Source: Paenibacillus sp. UNC451MF (GTDB lineage Bacteria > Bacillota > Bacilli > Paenibacillales > NBRC-103111). Taken from it: a DNA stretch of 64,000 nt. Below the pieces are notes generated by a model. The model searched no databases, had not been told where the DNA came from, and saw nothing but the letters and a program-made list of their open reading frames with translations. The stretch covers positions 213,261 through 277,260 of the forward strand of contig NZ_KK366024.1 of the NCBI RefSeq assembly GCF_000686845.1, given 5' to 3'. The position numbers and the translations under genes were made by a program. Shown one piece after another: positions 44,097 to 53,065 of this stretch; position 1 is the stretch's first letter; every line of letters starts with the position of its first letter.

Positions 44097-44384
44097 TTAA
44101 TCGACGTAATAAGCGCCATTAGGTAGGGCTGTTCCTTTATTAACGACTACCAAACCGACTCCGCCTGGTATAAATGCTACCATGGAATCATTAGTGGTTA
44201 CATATATGCCGGGGACATAAGTGCCGTTCACATTGGTTTGAACTGTAGAAGAAATAATCATTGTTTCAGGAGCTGTAGATGATGAGTTAGCTGCGTCCTC
44301 AACCGGTGCTGCACCTACCACCGCGGGAAGCATTAAAGAAGTTCCTACTACGAGAACAGATAATCTGGTTTTGAGCAATTTCAT
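44097..44384 (-). CDS. Small secreted protein, 95 aa
   Basis: Met at 44384 (AAGGAGTGG upstream) gives a signal peptide (MKLLKTRLSVLVVGTSLMLP, cleavage near VGA-A). The mature part is about 70 residues, Ser/Thr/Val-rich and without cysteine. Family not recognised. Confidence 0.7.
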   Translation of the reverse strand: MKLLKTRLSVLVVGTSLMLPAVVGAAPVEDAANSSSTAPETMIISSTVQTNVNGTYVPGIYVTTNDSMVAFIPGGVGLVVVNKGTALPNGAYYVD

Positions 44385-44642
44385 CGTTACCACTCCTTAT
44401 CATTGGTTGTATGTACTAGTAAGGGGCTTTTATATATCCGCCTGGGAATAATTACCCTGTTACTGGATTTTGAAGCATTCCTTAGAATAATTTGTTAATT
44501 GGGTTGTTGTTCAGGTATGTGCAAGTAAAGAATTATGCAGAGTCGGATGGAACCGGTTTATAATAAATGGCTCGTATGATAGACTTTGAAGGGCGCCCAT
44601 TGCACATGAGGCTTGAGAAGATGGACAGAGGAGGAAAATGGG

Positions 44643-45593
44643 TTGAGAAAGACAGCACCGAACATTTTAGTGTATCATCGCGAGGCGGATAAATACGCGA
44701 ACGTTCTGCGAGAGCATGGCTATACATCTATTCAAACCGCTTCAACCAGAGAGGAAGCACTTCTGTATTTGAAAGAAACCGATGTTATTTTAAGCTGGAG
44801 ATTCCCTACTGACCTGTTGACGGGTCCTGAAGCTGCAAAAGTTCGATGGATTCAATCTACAGGAGCAGGTATCGACGACTTAGTGACGGATTCGAACATT
44901 CCTAGCAATATAAAGATAACGCGGATTCTGGATCAATTCGGAGGTTTAATCTCGGAGTATGTGTTTGCTTATCTTTTATACATTACAAAAGAACTTCCTA
45001 GAATGCGGGAAGCACAGGCTCAGAGCCGCTGGGAGCCATTTAAGGTCGGTACATTAAAAGGAAAAGTCATTGGTGTTGCAGGACTGGGGTCGATAGGTTC
45101 GGAGATTGTTAGAAAAGCTCGTGCTTTTGATATGACGGTATATGGATTGAGCTTCAGCGGAACCAAAGCGGATCTTGTAGATCAACATTACGATGCAACC
45201 AATTGGGAATCCTTCGTTCGTGAGTTGGATTATTTGATTCTGACCTTACCATTAACTCCTGCAACGCATCATGTTATTAATAAAGAGATTATGAGCGTTA
45301 TGAAGCCTAATGCAAGTATTGTGAATGTTGGACGAGGTCAGCTTGTTTCGGAGGAAGACCTGGTAGCCATCATGGAAGAAGGGCTGCTGCATGCAGCTGT
45401 TTTAGATGTATTTGAGAATGAACCGCTCGATCCAAGCCATCCCTTATGGTCGCTGCCAAACGTATATGTTACTCCACATTTGTCGGGTCAAAGTAACTTC
45501 GAAGAGGTAGGACGTTTTTTCGTCGACAATCTTCGGTTATTCGAGCAAGGAGCCGAGTTAATAGGGACGGTTAATCGGCAAAGAGGATACTAG
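44643..45593 (+). CDS. D-2-hydroxyacid dehydrogenase family protein
   Basis: TTG 44643 after GAGGAGG; the open frame extends to 44613 without a site. The 316-aa protein has the NAD fold (GVAGLGSIGSEIVRKA), catalytic Arg (VNVGRGQLV), Glu (VFENEPL) and His (TPHLSGQ). WIQSTGAGIDDL in the substrate domain groups it with GhrA/YoaD-like glyoxylate/hydroxypyruvate reductases more than with the 14973-15974 enzyme. Substrate not determined. Confidence 0.88.
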   Translation: MRKTAPNILVYHREADKYANVLREHGYTSIQTASTREEALLYLKETDVILSWRFPTDLLTGPEAAKVRWIQSTGAGIDDLVTDSNIPSNIKITRILDQFGGLISEYVFAYLLYITKELPRMREAQAQSRWEPFKVGTLKGKVIGVAGLGSIGSEIVRKARAFDMTVYGLSFSGTKADLVDQHYDATNWESFVRELDYLILTLPLTPATHHVINKEIMSVMKPNASIVNVGRGQLVSEEDLVAIMEEGLLHAAVLDVFENEPLDPSHPLWSLPNVYVTPHLSGQSNFEEVGRFFVDNLRLFEQGAELIGTVNRQRGY

Positions 45594-45608
45594 TGGTAAA
45601 AAAAAATG

Positions 45609-45649
45609 AATCCCCCTGGATCACTTATGAAGTGACCGGGGGGATTTTT
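45609..45649 (+). terminator. Terminator
   Basis: AATCCCCC..CACTT/AAGTG..GGGGGGATT hairpin then TTTTG. Confidence 0.9.
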
Positions 45650-45787
45650 GGTTAATACAGAGTAAGAATGAACTGCAATCAAAATGAATACATATAGATC
45701 AAGCATAGAAAGTAGACAACTCCTCAAACGACATTCTAGGGACTGCTTAAGGGGACTACTTCAAATACTTTTATGAGGTGATAAAGG

Positions 45788-47245
45788 ATGAGTCAGAACA
45801 AGAACAAGCTTACTACGAGCTGGGGCGCTCCCGTAGGGGACAACCAGAACTCCATTACGGCAGGCTCACGGGGGCCGACTCTCATTCAAGATGTACATTT
45901 ACTAGAAAAACTGGCGCATTTCAACCGGGAACGGGTGCCAGAAAGGGTCGTTCATGCTAAAGGCGCAGGAGCGCATGGTTATTTCGAAGTGACCAATGAT
46001 TTGACAAACTATACGAAAGCGAGTTTTCTAGCGGAGGTTGGAAAAAGAACACCGTTATTCATCCGTTTCTCTACGGTTGCGGGGGAAAATGGTTCCTCGG
46101 ATACCGTGCGGGACCCAAGAGGTTTTGCCGTAAAATTTTATACGGATGAAGGGAACTATGACCTGGTAGGCAATAACACTCCTGTGTTTTTCATCCGTGA
46201 TGCCATTAAGTTCCCTGACTTTATCCATACGCAAAAAAGGCATCCGCAAACCCATTTAAAAAACCCGAATGCAGTATGGGATTTCTGGTCGTTATCCCCT
46301 GAATCCCTACATCAAGTGACGATCCTGATGTCGGATCGCGGTATTCCCGCAACATTCCGGCATATGCACGGCTTCGGCAGTCATACTTTTAAATGGGTGA
46401 ATGCTCAAGGAGAGGGAGTATGGGTGAAATATCATTTTAAAACAGAGCAGGGTGTGCAAAATTTAGCACCTGAGCTTGCAGCCAAGCTTGCAGCAGACAA
46501 TCCGGACTACCATACAGAGGATCTGTTTAACGCAATAGATAAGGGAGAATTCCCATCATGGAAGCTCTGTGTGCAGATCATGCCGCTGGAGGATGCAAAT
46601 ACATATCGTTTCGACCCATTTGATGTTACCAAAGTATGGTCCCAAAAGGACTATCCATTAATTGAAGTAGGGCGCATGGTACTGGATCGAAATCCGGAAA
46701 ATTACTTCGCTGAAGTTGAACAGGCGACGTTCTCGCCAGGAACCTTGGTCCCAGGGATTGATGTCTCGCCCGATAAAATGCTGCAAGGCCGCTTGTTCGC
46801 TTACCATGATGCACATCGCTATCGTGTCGGAGCTAACCATCAATCATTGCCAATTAACCGAGCTCGCAATGAAGTGAACAACTATCAGCGGGACGGACAA
46901 ATGCGGTTTGATAGTAACGGAGGAGGCTCCGTTTACTACGAGCCCAACAGCTTTGGAGGACCTTCTGAGACTAGGGAGAATAAGCCGGCGGCGTTTGAAG
47001 TGTCCGGTGAAGCGGATAGTGTAGCCTACGATCATCATGATCACTTTACTCAAGCTGGAGACTTGTATCGTTTGTTAAGCGAAGAGGAACGTACGCGTCT
47101 GGTTCAAACTATTGTTGGCGCTATGAGTCCAGTTGAGAGTGATGAGATAAAGCTTAGACAAATCGGACACTTTTACAAAGCGGATCCGGATTATGGACAA
47201 CGTGTTGCTGAGGGACTGGGGCTAAGGGTAACGGAAGAAAACTAA
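45788..47245 (+). CDS. katA: Heme catalase (KatA-type, small subunit)
   Basis: GAGGTG lies upstream of the ATG. The 485-aa protein has the distal His in [14 protein letters not shown], the Asn in [13 protein letters not shown] and the heme-ligand Tyr in [14 protein letters not shown]. The length fits small-subunit monofunctional catalases, which split H2O2 into water and oxygen in the cytoplasm. I looked for a PerR box (TTATAAT-type dyad) in the 190 nt upstream and did not see a good one. Confidence 0.95.
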   Translation: MSQNKNKLTTSWGAPVGDNQNSITAGSRGPTLIQDVHLLEKLAHFNRERVPERVVHAKGAGAHGYFEVTNDLTNYTKASFLAEVGKRTPLFIRFSTVAGENGSSDTVRDPRGFAVKFYTDEGNYDLVGNNTPVFFIRDAIKFPDFIHTQKRHPQTHLKNPNAVWDFWSLSPESLHQVTILMSDRGIPATFRHMHGFGSHTFKWVNAQGEGVWVKYHFKTEQGVQNLAPELAAKLAADNPDYHTEDLFNAIDKGEFPSWKLCVQIMPLEDANTYRFDPFDVTKVWSQKDYPLIEVGRMVLDRNPENYFAEVEQATFSPGTLVPGIDVSPDKMLQGRLFAYHDAHRYRVGANHQSLPINRARNEVNNYQRDGQMRFDSNGGGSVYYEPNSFGGPSETRENKPAAFEVSGEADSVAYDHHDHFTQAGDLYRLLSEEERTRLVQTIVGAMSPVESDEIKLRQIGHFYKADPDYGQRVAEGLGLRVTEEN

Positions 47246-47247
47246 TC

Positions 47248-47298
47248 GAAGGCGGCAGCTGCCCTTTACATCGTGGAGGACCGCTGCCTTTCTTTTTA
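47248..47298 (+). terminator. Terminator of katA
   Basis: GAAGGCGGCAGC pairs with GCTGCCTTTC (one bulge), then TTTTT. Confidence 0.7.
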
Positions 47299-47397
47299 TG
47301 AAAATAGGGAGTATAGATCTGAACTTCGCACCGTTCTTGTAAGCGTTAGCATAGTATGCTGAAACACAAATATTGTTTAATAAAAGAGGTGAATACT

Positions 47398-47889
47398 ATG
47401 AGAACTCGTATCTTATCCGAGCAAATGATAAAGAAACGGTTTCCGCATATTCGTTATGTAAGGATTCATACAGAGGGCCCAAATAAAGTGACGGTTTATG
47501 CTTGGAACGAGGATTTGCAACTGCAGGATAAGGATGTGCGCAGCTTGAAGCAATATGCATCTGATTACTTGCATCCTTATGTTTGTTTCAAGGTAAAGGC
47601 CTACCAGATGGTACAAACGGATCGAGTACCACAAGTGCAGGAGCTTCCGGACGGTCTCAAGAAAAAGGCAATGAGCAGAATTCTCGATCAGGATGAAATT
47701 ATGGATTATATGAACCAGGTTTTTCCTTATGGCAGGCTGACTTTTACGGATTATGATTCTGTTGCGGGTACGCTGCGATTTGAATTTCTTTCAGATCATC
47801 CAGTGAATCACATGGAACGAGGGCTTATTACTAACTATATTAGCGAAATGATCCCAATTGGTACTCGGTGTGAAGTCGAATTCAGATAA
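47398..47889 (+). CDS. Unknown 163-aa protein
   Basis: ATG 47398 with AGAGGTG; the longer frame from 47356 has none. Mixed alpha/beta composition: residues 1-60 (MRTRILSEQMIKKRFPHIRYVRI) and about 90-163 (LDQDEIMDYMNQVFPYGRLTFTDYD) look like two similar units, each a helix followed by strands, so it may be an internal duplication. No signal or membrane segment. Family not recognised. Confidence 0.7.
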   Translation: MRTRILSEQMIKKRFPHIRYVRIHTEGPNKVTVYAWNEDLQLQDKDVRSLKQYASDYLHPYVCFKVKAYQMVQTDRVPQVQELPDGLKKKAMSRILDQDEIMDYMNQVFPYGRLTFTDYDSVAGTLRFEFLSDHPVNHMERGLITNYISEMIPIGTRCEVEFR

Positions 47890-48020
47890 TGATGGTGTTG
47901 GTTGAGTAGTGTCAGAGGGGTTCAGACCTTTCATGTAAGCTCAAGTGATGTTTTTTGTTTGAAATGAGCCAAGGTCTCATGTAAACTGGGTCTTGAAACT
48001 GCATGAAGGGATCTGAAAGA

Positions 48021-48197
48021 ATGAAGATGATTATGTTCTTTGCACTGCTGTTACTGTACCCGCTATTTTTACACTGGATCAAAATTAGCGATTACAGAGT
48101 CGTTCCTCTGGTGGTTCCCTATGCGCTTGGAGTACTATCCATAACGATCATGCTGACAGGTATTGCCGAATTTATTATGAAGAAAATGAAACCGTAG
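48021..48197 (+). CDS. Small two-helix membrane protein, 58 aa
   Basis: ATG 48021 lies 9 nt from AAGGGA; ATG 48003 is an alternative. Two TM helices (about residues 3-18 and 25-50) and a C-terminal KKMKP. Family not recognised. Confidence 0.6.
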   Translation: MKMIMFFALLLLYPLFLHWIKISDYRVVPLVVPYALGVLSITIMLTGIAEFIMKKMKP

Positions 48198-48260
48198 GTA
48201 GTTCAAAAGAACTGGTATCATTCGTTATTATAAATGCAGCTAGCTTTAAAAATATCGCAA

Positions 48261-48302
48261 AAAAGCGCATCTGTAGCTTAACAGAGCGCTTTTTTATTTT
48301 TA
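48261..48302 (+). terminator. Terminator
   Basis: AAAAGCGC..CTGT/ACAG..GCGCTTTTTT. Confidence 0.85.
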
Positions 48303-48409
48303 TAGGAAAAAATGCTCAGTTGAGAAGGGAAAAGGAAATAAATGTCGAAAAGAGAATATGTATGTCGAAGTGAAGTGTAGTGTCATATTGTTAAAGGGGT
48401 TCGATAAAT

Positions 48410-50173
48410 ATGAAAGGTTTCAAATGGATTCAAAATCGCCTGGCGTTGCGGATTTCTGCTGTTGTGATGGTTGTTATTGTTTTGTTATCCGCCGGGTATG
48501 TCTTTTTGCAAGTCAGCAATGTTAAGACAGCAGCTAAGGGAGTAATTACAAGCTATGGAATCCGAATGGCTGATAGCTATTCCAAAAAACTGGATACGGC
48601 CCAATTAGAACCGTTCCTGAAAAATCCGCAGGAAAATGACAAGTATTGGAGCATTCGTCAAGAGCTCAATCTGTTCCGTGAGCAAATCGGCGCATTGTAT
48701 GTTTATATTGTCAGAATTGATGAAAGCCAAAGGCCTCTTATCGTCATCGACGGTCAACCTAAAGGATCGGAATCGGCTTCCCCTATTAATGAGGTAACGG
48801 ATATTCCAGAAGACGCGGTCCAAGCTCTGTTAACAGGAGGGACGGCTAGCTCACCCATCATAGATAATCCTCAATACGGCAAGTACATATCCTCTTATGC
48901 ACCTATTAGAAGAGCGGATGGCACGATGATCGGAGTTTTAGGTATTGATACGGATGCAGCCGTAACCGACTCGATTGCCGGAGATATGATTCGTCAGAGT
49001 ATTCCTTTTTATTTAATGATGGCGGTTATAACAATTTTAAGCCTGGTTTGTATTACATGGGTTCTTATCCGTTCGTTCAGGCCGCTCAAGTGGATTGCGG
49101 GGGCGTCAGAACAAATTGCCGTTGGTGAATTGGCTGATGCGAACCGCTTACTAATGGCTCATCCCGTCAGGTCTTCAGATGAGATCGGAGCAGTATACCA
49201 AACAATGGTAAAAATGTCCGTTAGCTTGAATACGATCATTGGGCGCATCGTCTCCAATGTAGCGCAAACATCAGAGCAGCTTGTCAATTCCTCTGATCAA
49301 TTCGCTTCGGATGCTCAGCACGTGCTTGAAATCAATACGAAAGCTAACCGGGCGGTCGGGCAAGTAGCTGAAGGAGCTCAAGCACAGAGCATGAGTTCGG
49401 ATGAGAGCAGCCGTTCCATGGAAGAAATTACGACGGCGATTCAACGAATCTCGGAAGCCTCACTAACAGCTGCGGATGCATCCCAAAAAGCACTGGAGAA
49501 TGCTGAATCGGGCAAGTTGGCTATTCACCAAATGAATTTGCAAATCCACACGATTTCCTCCGCGGCTGGAGAGGCAGTTCAAAGGGTCGGTGTCCTTCAG
49601 GGGTATTCGCAAGAGATTGAGAGTGCATTGAGCGGAATTGCGGAAATAGCAAATCAAACGAAGCTTCTGGCGCTCAATGCTTCTATTGAGGCTGCTAGAG
49701 CCGGTGAGCACGGAGCGGGTTTTGCGGTTGTGGCAGGTGAAATACGAAAGCTTGCTGAGAATGCCTCAGGCTCTGCACTACGGATCGGAGAGCTGCTGCA
49801 TAATGTGCAAAACGAGTCGCAGCGCATCAGTGAAGCTATGAACAAAGGTTCGGAAGAAGTACAGACAGGTACGGTATTATCAGAGAAGGCTGAAGAATAT
49901 TTAACGCTGATAGTAGAGAAATTCCGCTTTGTAGCCGATCAGATTCATGATATTTCGGCTGCAACCGAGCAAATATCGGCAGGCTCGGAGGAAGTTGCTG
50001 CATCCGTCATCGGAATAGCGGATATTGCCAAAGCATCCTCGGACCAAACTCGACAAATACGTGAATTAACAGATATTCAACTGGACGTTGTTAAGCAAAT
50101 GGCTGACTCCGCAATTGCTTTGAATGAAATTACACAGGATATGCGAGAAGCTATCAAACAAATCAAAGTATAG
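48410..50173 (+). CDS. Methyl-accepting chemotaxis protein
   Basis: The 587-aa protein has TM1 (about residues 12-32), a single-cache-like extracellular domain (ALYVYIVRIDESQRPLIVIDGQ, then APIRRADGTMIGVLGIDTDA), TM2 (about 197-220), a HAMP region and a long coiled-coil signalling domain. The hairpin tip is intact: IANQTKLLALNASIEAARAGE, then GFAVVAGEIRKLAE. It couples an external ligand to CheA/CheW. The nearby chemotaxis core genes are not in the window. A terminator follows. Confidence 0.92.
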   Translation: MKGFKWIQNRLALRISAVVMVVIVLLSAGYVFLQVSNVKTAAKGVITSYGIRMADSYSKKLDTAQLEPFLKNPQENDKYWSIRQELNLFREQIGALYVYIVRIDESQRPLIVIDGQPKGSESASPINEVTDIPEDAVQALLTGGTASSPIIDNPQYGKYISSYAPIRRADGTMIGVLGIDTDAAVTDSIAGDMIRQSIPFYLMMAVITILSLVCITWVLIRSFRPLKWIAGASEQIAVGELADANRLLMAHPVRSSDEIGAVYQTMVKMSVSLNTIIGRIVSNVAQTSEQLVNSSDQFASDAQHVLEINTKANRAVGQVAEGAQAQSMSSDESSRSMEEITTAIQRISEASLTAADASQKALENAESGKLAIHQMNLQIHTISSAAGEAVQRVGVLQGYSQEIESALSGIAEIANQTKLLALNASIEAARAGEHGAGFAVVAGEIRKLAENASGSALRIGELLHNVQNESQRISEAMNKGSEEVQTGTVLSEKAEEYLTLIVEKFRFVADQIHDISAATEQISAGSEEVAASVIGIADIAKASSDQTRQIRELTDIQLDVVKQMADSAIALNEITQDMREAIKQIKV

Positions 50174-50198
50174 CAAATCCATGCTATAATGGAACAAA

Positions 50199-50229
50199 AG
50201 CGAGGGAAAGTGTCCCTCGCTATCTTTTT
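50199..50229 (+). terminator. Terminator of the chemotaxis receptor gene
   Basis: AGCGAGGGA/TCCCTCGCT then ATCTTTTT. Confidence 0.9.
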
Positions 50230-50256
50230 GAGAACCGTATGAGAGGATGGAGGATT

Positions 50257-51828
50257 ATGGTCATCGATGCTGTTCAAAAAATGATAACGTTTGCAATCGA
50301 GGGAGATACTGCAGCAATGAAGAATCTATTGCTGCAGGACCCTGAGCTCGTTAATTGCTCCCGAGGTTATTTTACTCCATTACATTTTGCCGTTAGATCA
50401 GGACATTTATCTTCGGTTCAACTGCTGCTCGAACATGGAGCGAATGCAGCAGAGAAGAATTTGGAATGGCAGGACTCCCCTTTGACAAAAGCCAAGGACA
50501 GGGGTTTTGACGAAATTGCTGAGCTGTTAGATCAACATTTGAGGAATCATTATCAAAGCAAACCTGAAGGAAGCTGGATCGCCGGTATTATCAGAAGCAG
50601 GCAGAAAGAAGACATTCTTCGTGAACTGGACTCTTACCCGGAATCGATTCATTATGGGGACGAACGGGGAAATACTCCGATGCATTGGGCTGTCCTGACC
50701 CGGCAATTGTGGCTTATTGACGAGTTGCTGCGCCGCGGGGCTGATCTGCAAGTGAAACGTGCCGATGGAGCAACTCCGATTCAGCTTGCCGTAGACGGAG
50801 ATTACTGGTATCGTGCCCGTCGTGATTTGAATGTCGAGGCACTGCGTAACCAATGGTTTCTTGCTGGATATTTAGTAGCTCGCGGAGCGCCGTATGATAT
50901 TTGGATAGCTTCTGTCGTTGGGGATACAGAGCATGCAGCTATTCTCATCGAAGATGACCCGTCTCTCGTCAACAAGCCAAATAGTATTGGAAAAAGACCC
51001 ATAAGCTACGCGGCTGCATATGGCCACATCAATTTACTTAAGTTTTTGCTCCAGCATGGAGCAGAGCCAAATGCAAGTGAAAGTGGCGCAGAGAAGGGAA
51101 GCGCACTGTGGTCAGCTGTAAAGGGCAACCATGAGGAATGTGCCAAATTATTGCTGGAGCATGGAGCGGATCCCAACGCAGGAGTGGAAGCAGGGGGGAA
51201 CTCTTTATTTATTGCAATGCACGAAGGCCATGACACATTGGTAAAATTGCTGTACTCCTATGGGGCCGCAGGTAACCTCGACTCAGCTTGCTGCTTAGGG
51301 AGAATTGATATTGTAGCCGAACTTATTAAAGCCAGTCCTGCTCTCGTGAATTCCGGCGGAGACTACGGTCCGTTATGCATGGCGGCAGGTTATGGCCATA
51401 CCGATATCGTTAAAATGCTTATCCGCAGCGGAGCGGATCTTAATGCTCCCTGGGATACCAATAACTTTGTTGGTTACGCTGTTGACACTGGACCCGAGAT
51501 GGTTCGATTATTGTTAGAAGCTGGAGCGGATCCTAACAACGCAAACTGGCAAGGGATTACCTATTTGCATAAGGCAGCATGGATGGGGAATATCACATAT
51601 GCTCAATTGCTTATTGATAATGGTGCACGATTAGATGTAGTGGATAAAGAATATCAATCGACTCCGCTGGGCTGGGCAGCAAAATACGGTCAAATGGAAA
51701 TGGTACGGTTTCTACTGGAGAAGGGGGCAAACCCAAGGCTTCCAGAGGAGGTGTCTTGGGCAACTCCGTTTGCTTGGGCAACAAGCAGGGGACATACTGA
51801 AATACAAACCTTGTTAGCCTCTTTGTAA
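50257..51828 (+). CDS. Ankyrin-repeat protein
   Basis: ATG 50257 has GGAGG 4 nt upstream; ATG 50239 precedes that site. The 523-aa protein is made almost wholly of ankyrin repeats, about ten to twelve, with the usual pattern (YFTPLHFAVRSGHLSSVQLL; LLLEHGADPNAGVEAGGNSL; LYLHKAAWMGNITYAQLL). No enzyme domain or signal peptide is seen. It probably binds a protein partner, unknown. Lone gene. Confidence 0.88.
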   Translation: MVIDAVQKMITFAIEGDTAAMKNLLLQDPELVNCSRGYFTPLHFAVRSGHLSSVQLLLEHGANAAEKNLEWQDSPLTKAKDRGFDEIAELLDQHLRNHYQSKPEGSWIAGIIRSRQKEDILRELDSYPESIHYGDERGNTPMHWAVLTRQLWLIDELLRRGADLQVKRADGATPIQLAVDGDYWYRARRDLNVEALRNQWFLAGYLVARGAPYDIWIASVVGDTEHAAILIEDDPSLVNKPNSIGKRPISYAAAYGHINLLKFLLQHGAEPNASESGAEKGSALWSAVKGNHEECAKLLLEHGADPNAGVEAGGNSLFIAMHEGHDTLVKLLYSYGAAGNLDSACCLGRIDIVAELIKASPALVNSGGDYGPLCMAAGYGHTDIVKMLIRSGADLNAPWDTNNFVGYAVDTGPEMVRLLLEAGADPNNANWQGITYLHKAAWMGNITYAQLLIDNGARLDVVDKEYQSTPLGWAAKYGQMEMVRFLLEKGANPRLPEEVSWATPFAWATSRGHTEIQTLLASL

Positions 51829-52008
51829 TGGTTTGCGTAAATGCGCATGCAAGTCGAAAATGTGTCATTTTGCGACTAATCGAGACTAATTTGTATATTT
51901 ATAGTAAAATAATAGTAATTTTCATTTTTGAAAGTTACATTTACAAGTATTTGAAGCACTGAAAGAAGTTCGACGACAGCGTCAGACGTTCAAAATGAGG
52001 TGAATTCG

Positions 52009-52851
52009 TTGTTACAGAAACAACAAACCAATGAAAGTAATGAAAAGGGAAAAACGCTTAACAAATCTGCTTTGATGGTGTCCTTATTTATGGCGACAGC
52101 CTTGGTAGGATGCGGTCAAGAACCACCCAAAACGCCGGTGGCATCGACCGGGCAGCAGGTAGCAGCCACTCCTAGTCCAACCCAACAACCGGGTGATCCC
52201 AGTGCACCTCCTTATGGCGGAACACAAAATGACTATTGTCAAGATGATAACAACGACAATAAATGTGATGATTCAGGTGATACGTATGACAAGGATTATG
52301 CCTATACACATAATGGTAATACGTATTATGGAAGAGAATCGTCCATCTCCTCTGGGCTCCTTACAGGCGCTTTGGCGGGTGCGGTTATAGGCGCAGCGGC
52401 AGGCAGCTTAGGAAGATCTGGGCAGCAGCCAGTTACCAACACCAGACCGAATACAAATACAGGAACGGATGTAAGGAATGCTCCGCCAGCGGCGAAGAGC
52501 ACTCCAACGGCTACACCTGCTCCGACTCCTTCGACATCATCACGATCTGGCTCCTTTACGTCGTCATCGAATACCAGTAGTACGACCAAAGAGAGTAATG
52601 CAACTACAGCTCCTAAAAGCAATACCGGCACAACAGGCTCCAATGCGACCAGCTCCGGTTCATCCAGCTCTTCTGGTTCGACAAGCACTTCGAGCTCCTC
52701 AGGTTCAAAGGGGACTTCCATTTCCTCGGGAAGTACGGGATCTTCGAGCAGCAAGTCGTCCAGCAGCATATCAAGCGGGACATCGGCTTCCAAGGGCGGC
52801 ATAGGCAGCAGCTCCTCTAGCAGCTCGCGTTCAAGCGGATCAAGCAGCTAA
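52009..52851 (+). CDS. Lipoprotein with acidic motif, glycine zipper and Ser/Thr-rich tail
   Basis: TTG 52009 (GAGGTG 7 nt upstream) or GTG 52000. A basic N-terminus leads to a hydrophobic stretch ending in the lipobox ALVGCGQ, so the protein should be lipid-anchored outside the membrane. Next come an acidic Asp/Asn cluster (DDNNDNKCDDSGD, possibly Ca-binding), a glycine zipper (LLTGALAGAVIGAAAGSLG) and about 130 residues of low-complexity Ser/Thr/Gly. The tail looks like a cell-wall-spanning, possibly glycosylated stalk. Family not recognised. Confidence 0.75.
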   Translation: MLQKQQTNESNEKGKTLNKSALMVSLFMATALVGCGQEPPKTPVASTGQQVAATPSPTQQPGDPSAPPYGGTQNDYCQDDNNDNKCDDSGDTYDKDYAYTHNGNTYYGRESSISSGLLTGALAGAVIGAAAGSLGRSGQQPVTNTRPNTNTGTDVRNAPPAAKSTPTATPAPTPSTSSRSGSFTSSSNTSSTTKESNATTAPKSNTGTTGSNATSSGSSSSSGSTSTSSSSGSKGTSISSGSTGSSSSKSSSSISSGTSASKGGIGSSSSSSSRSSGSSS

Positions 52852-52898
52852 TGGTAGAGCTCAGACATTAAAAGAGCAGCTTTTTTCCGAACTCTAGT

Positions 52899-52942
52899 AA
52901 CATCCACAGTGACGCATTCAGCGCTGCTGTGGATGTTTTTTT
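52899..52942 (+). terminator. Terminator
   Basis: AACATCCACAG/CTGTGGATGTT, 11-bp stem, then TTTTT. Confidence 0.92.
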
Positions 52943-53065
52943 GTATTATTTAGGAAGAGGAACCCTATAAAACTAGTATTTACTAATTTTTCTTGCGGAA
53001 TCACATAAGAGTAGGTAAGATTTAGGATATATAGTAACTAACAGCTGATAGGGAGACTTGGGTGA

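Noticed and set aside
45600-45787. PerR box before the catalase gene
   Set aside because: No TTATAAT-type dyad with acceptable match.
52326-52802. 158-aa minus-strand frame rich in Val, Leu, Glu
   Set aside because: It is the antisense shadow of the Ser/Thr-rich lipoprotein tail; no ribosome site.
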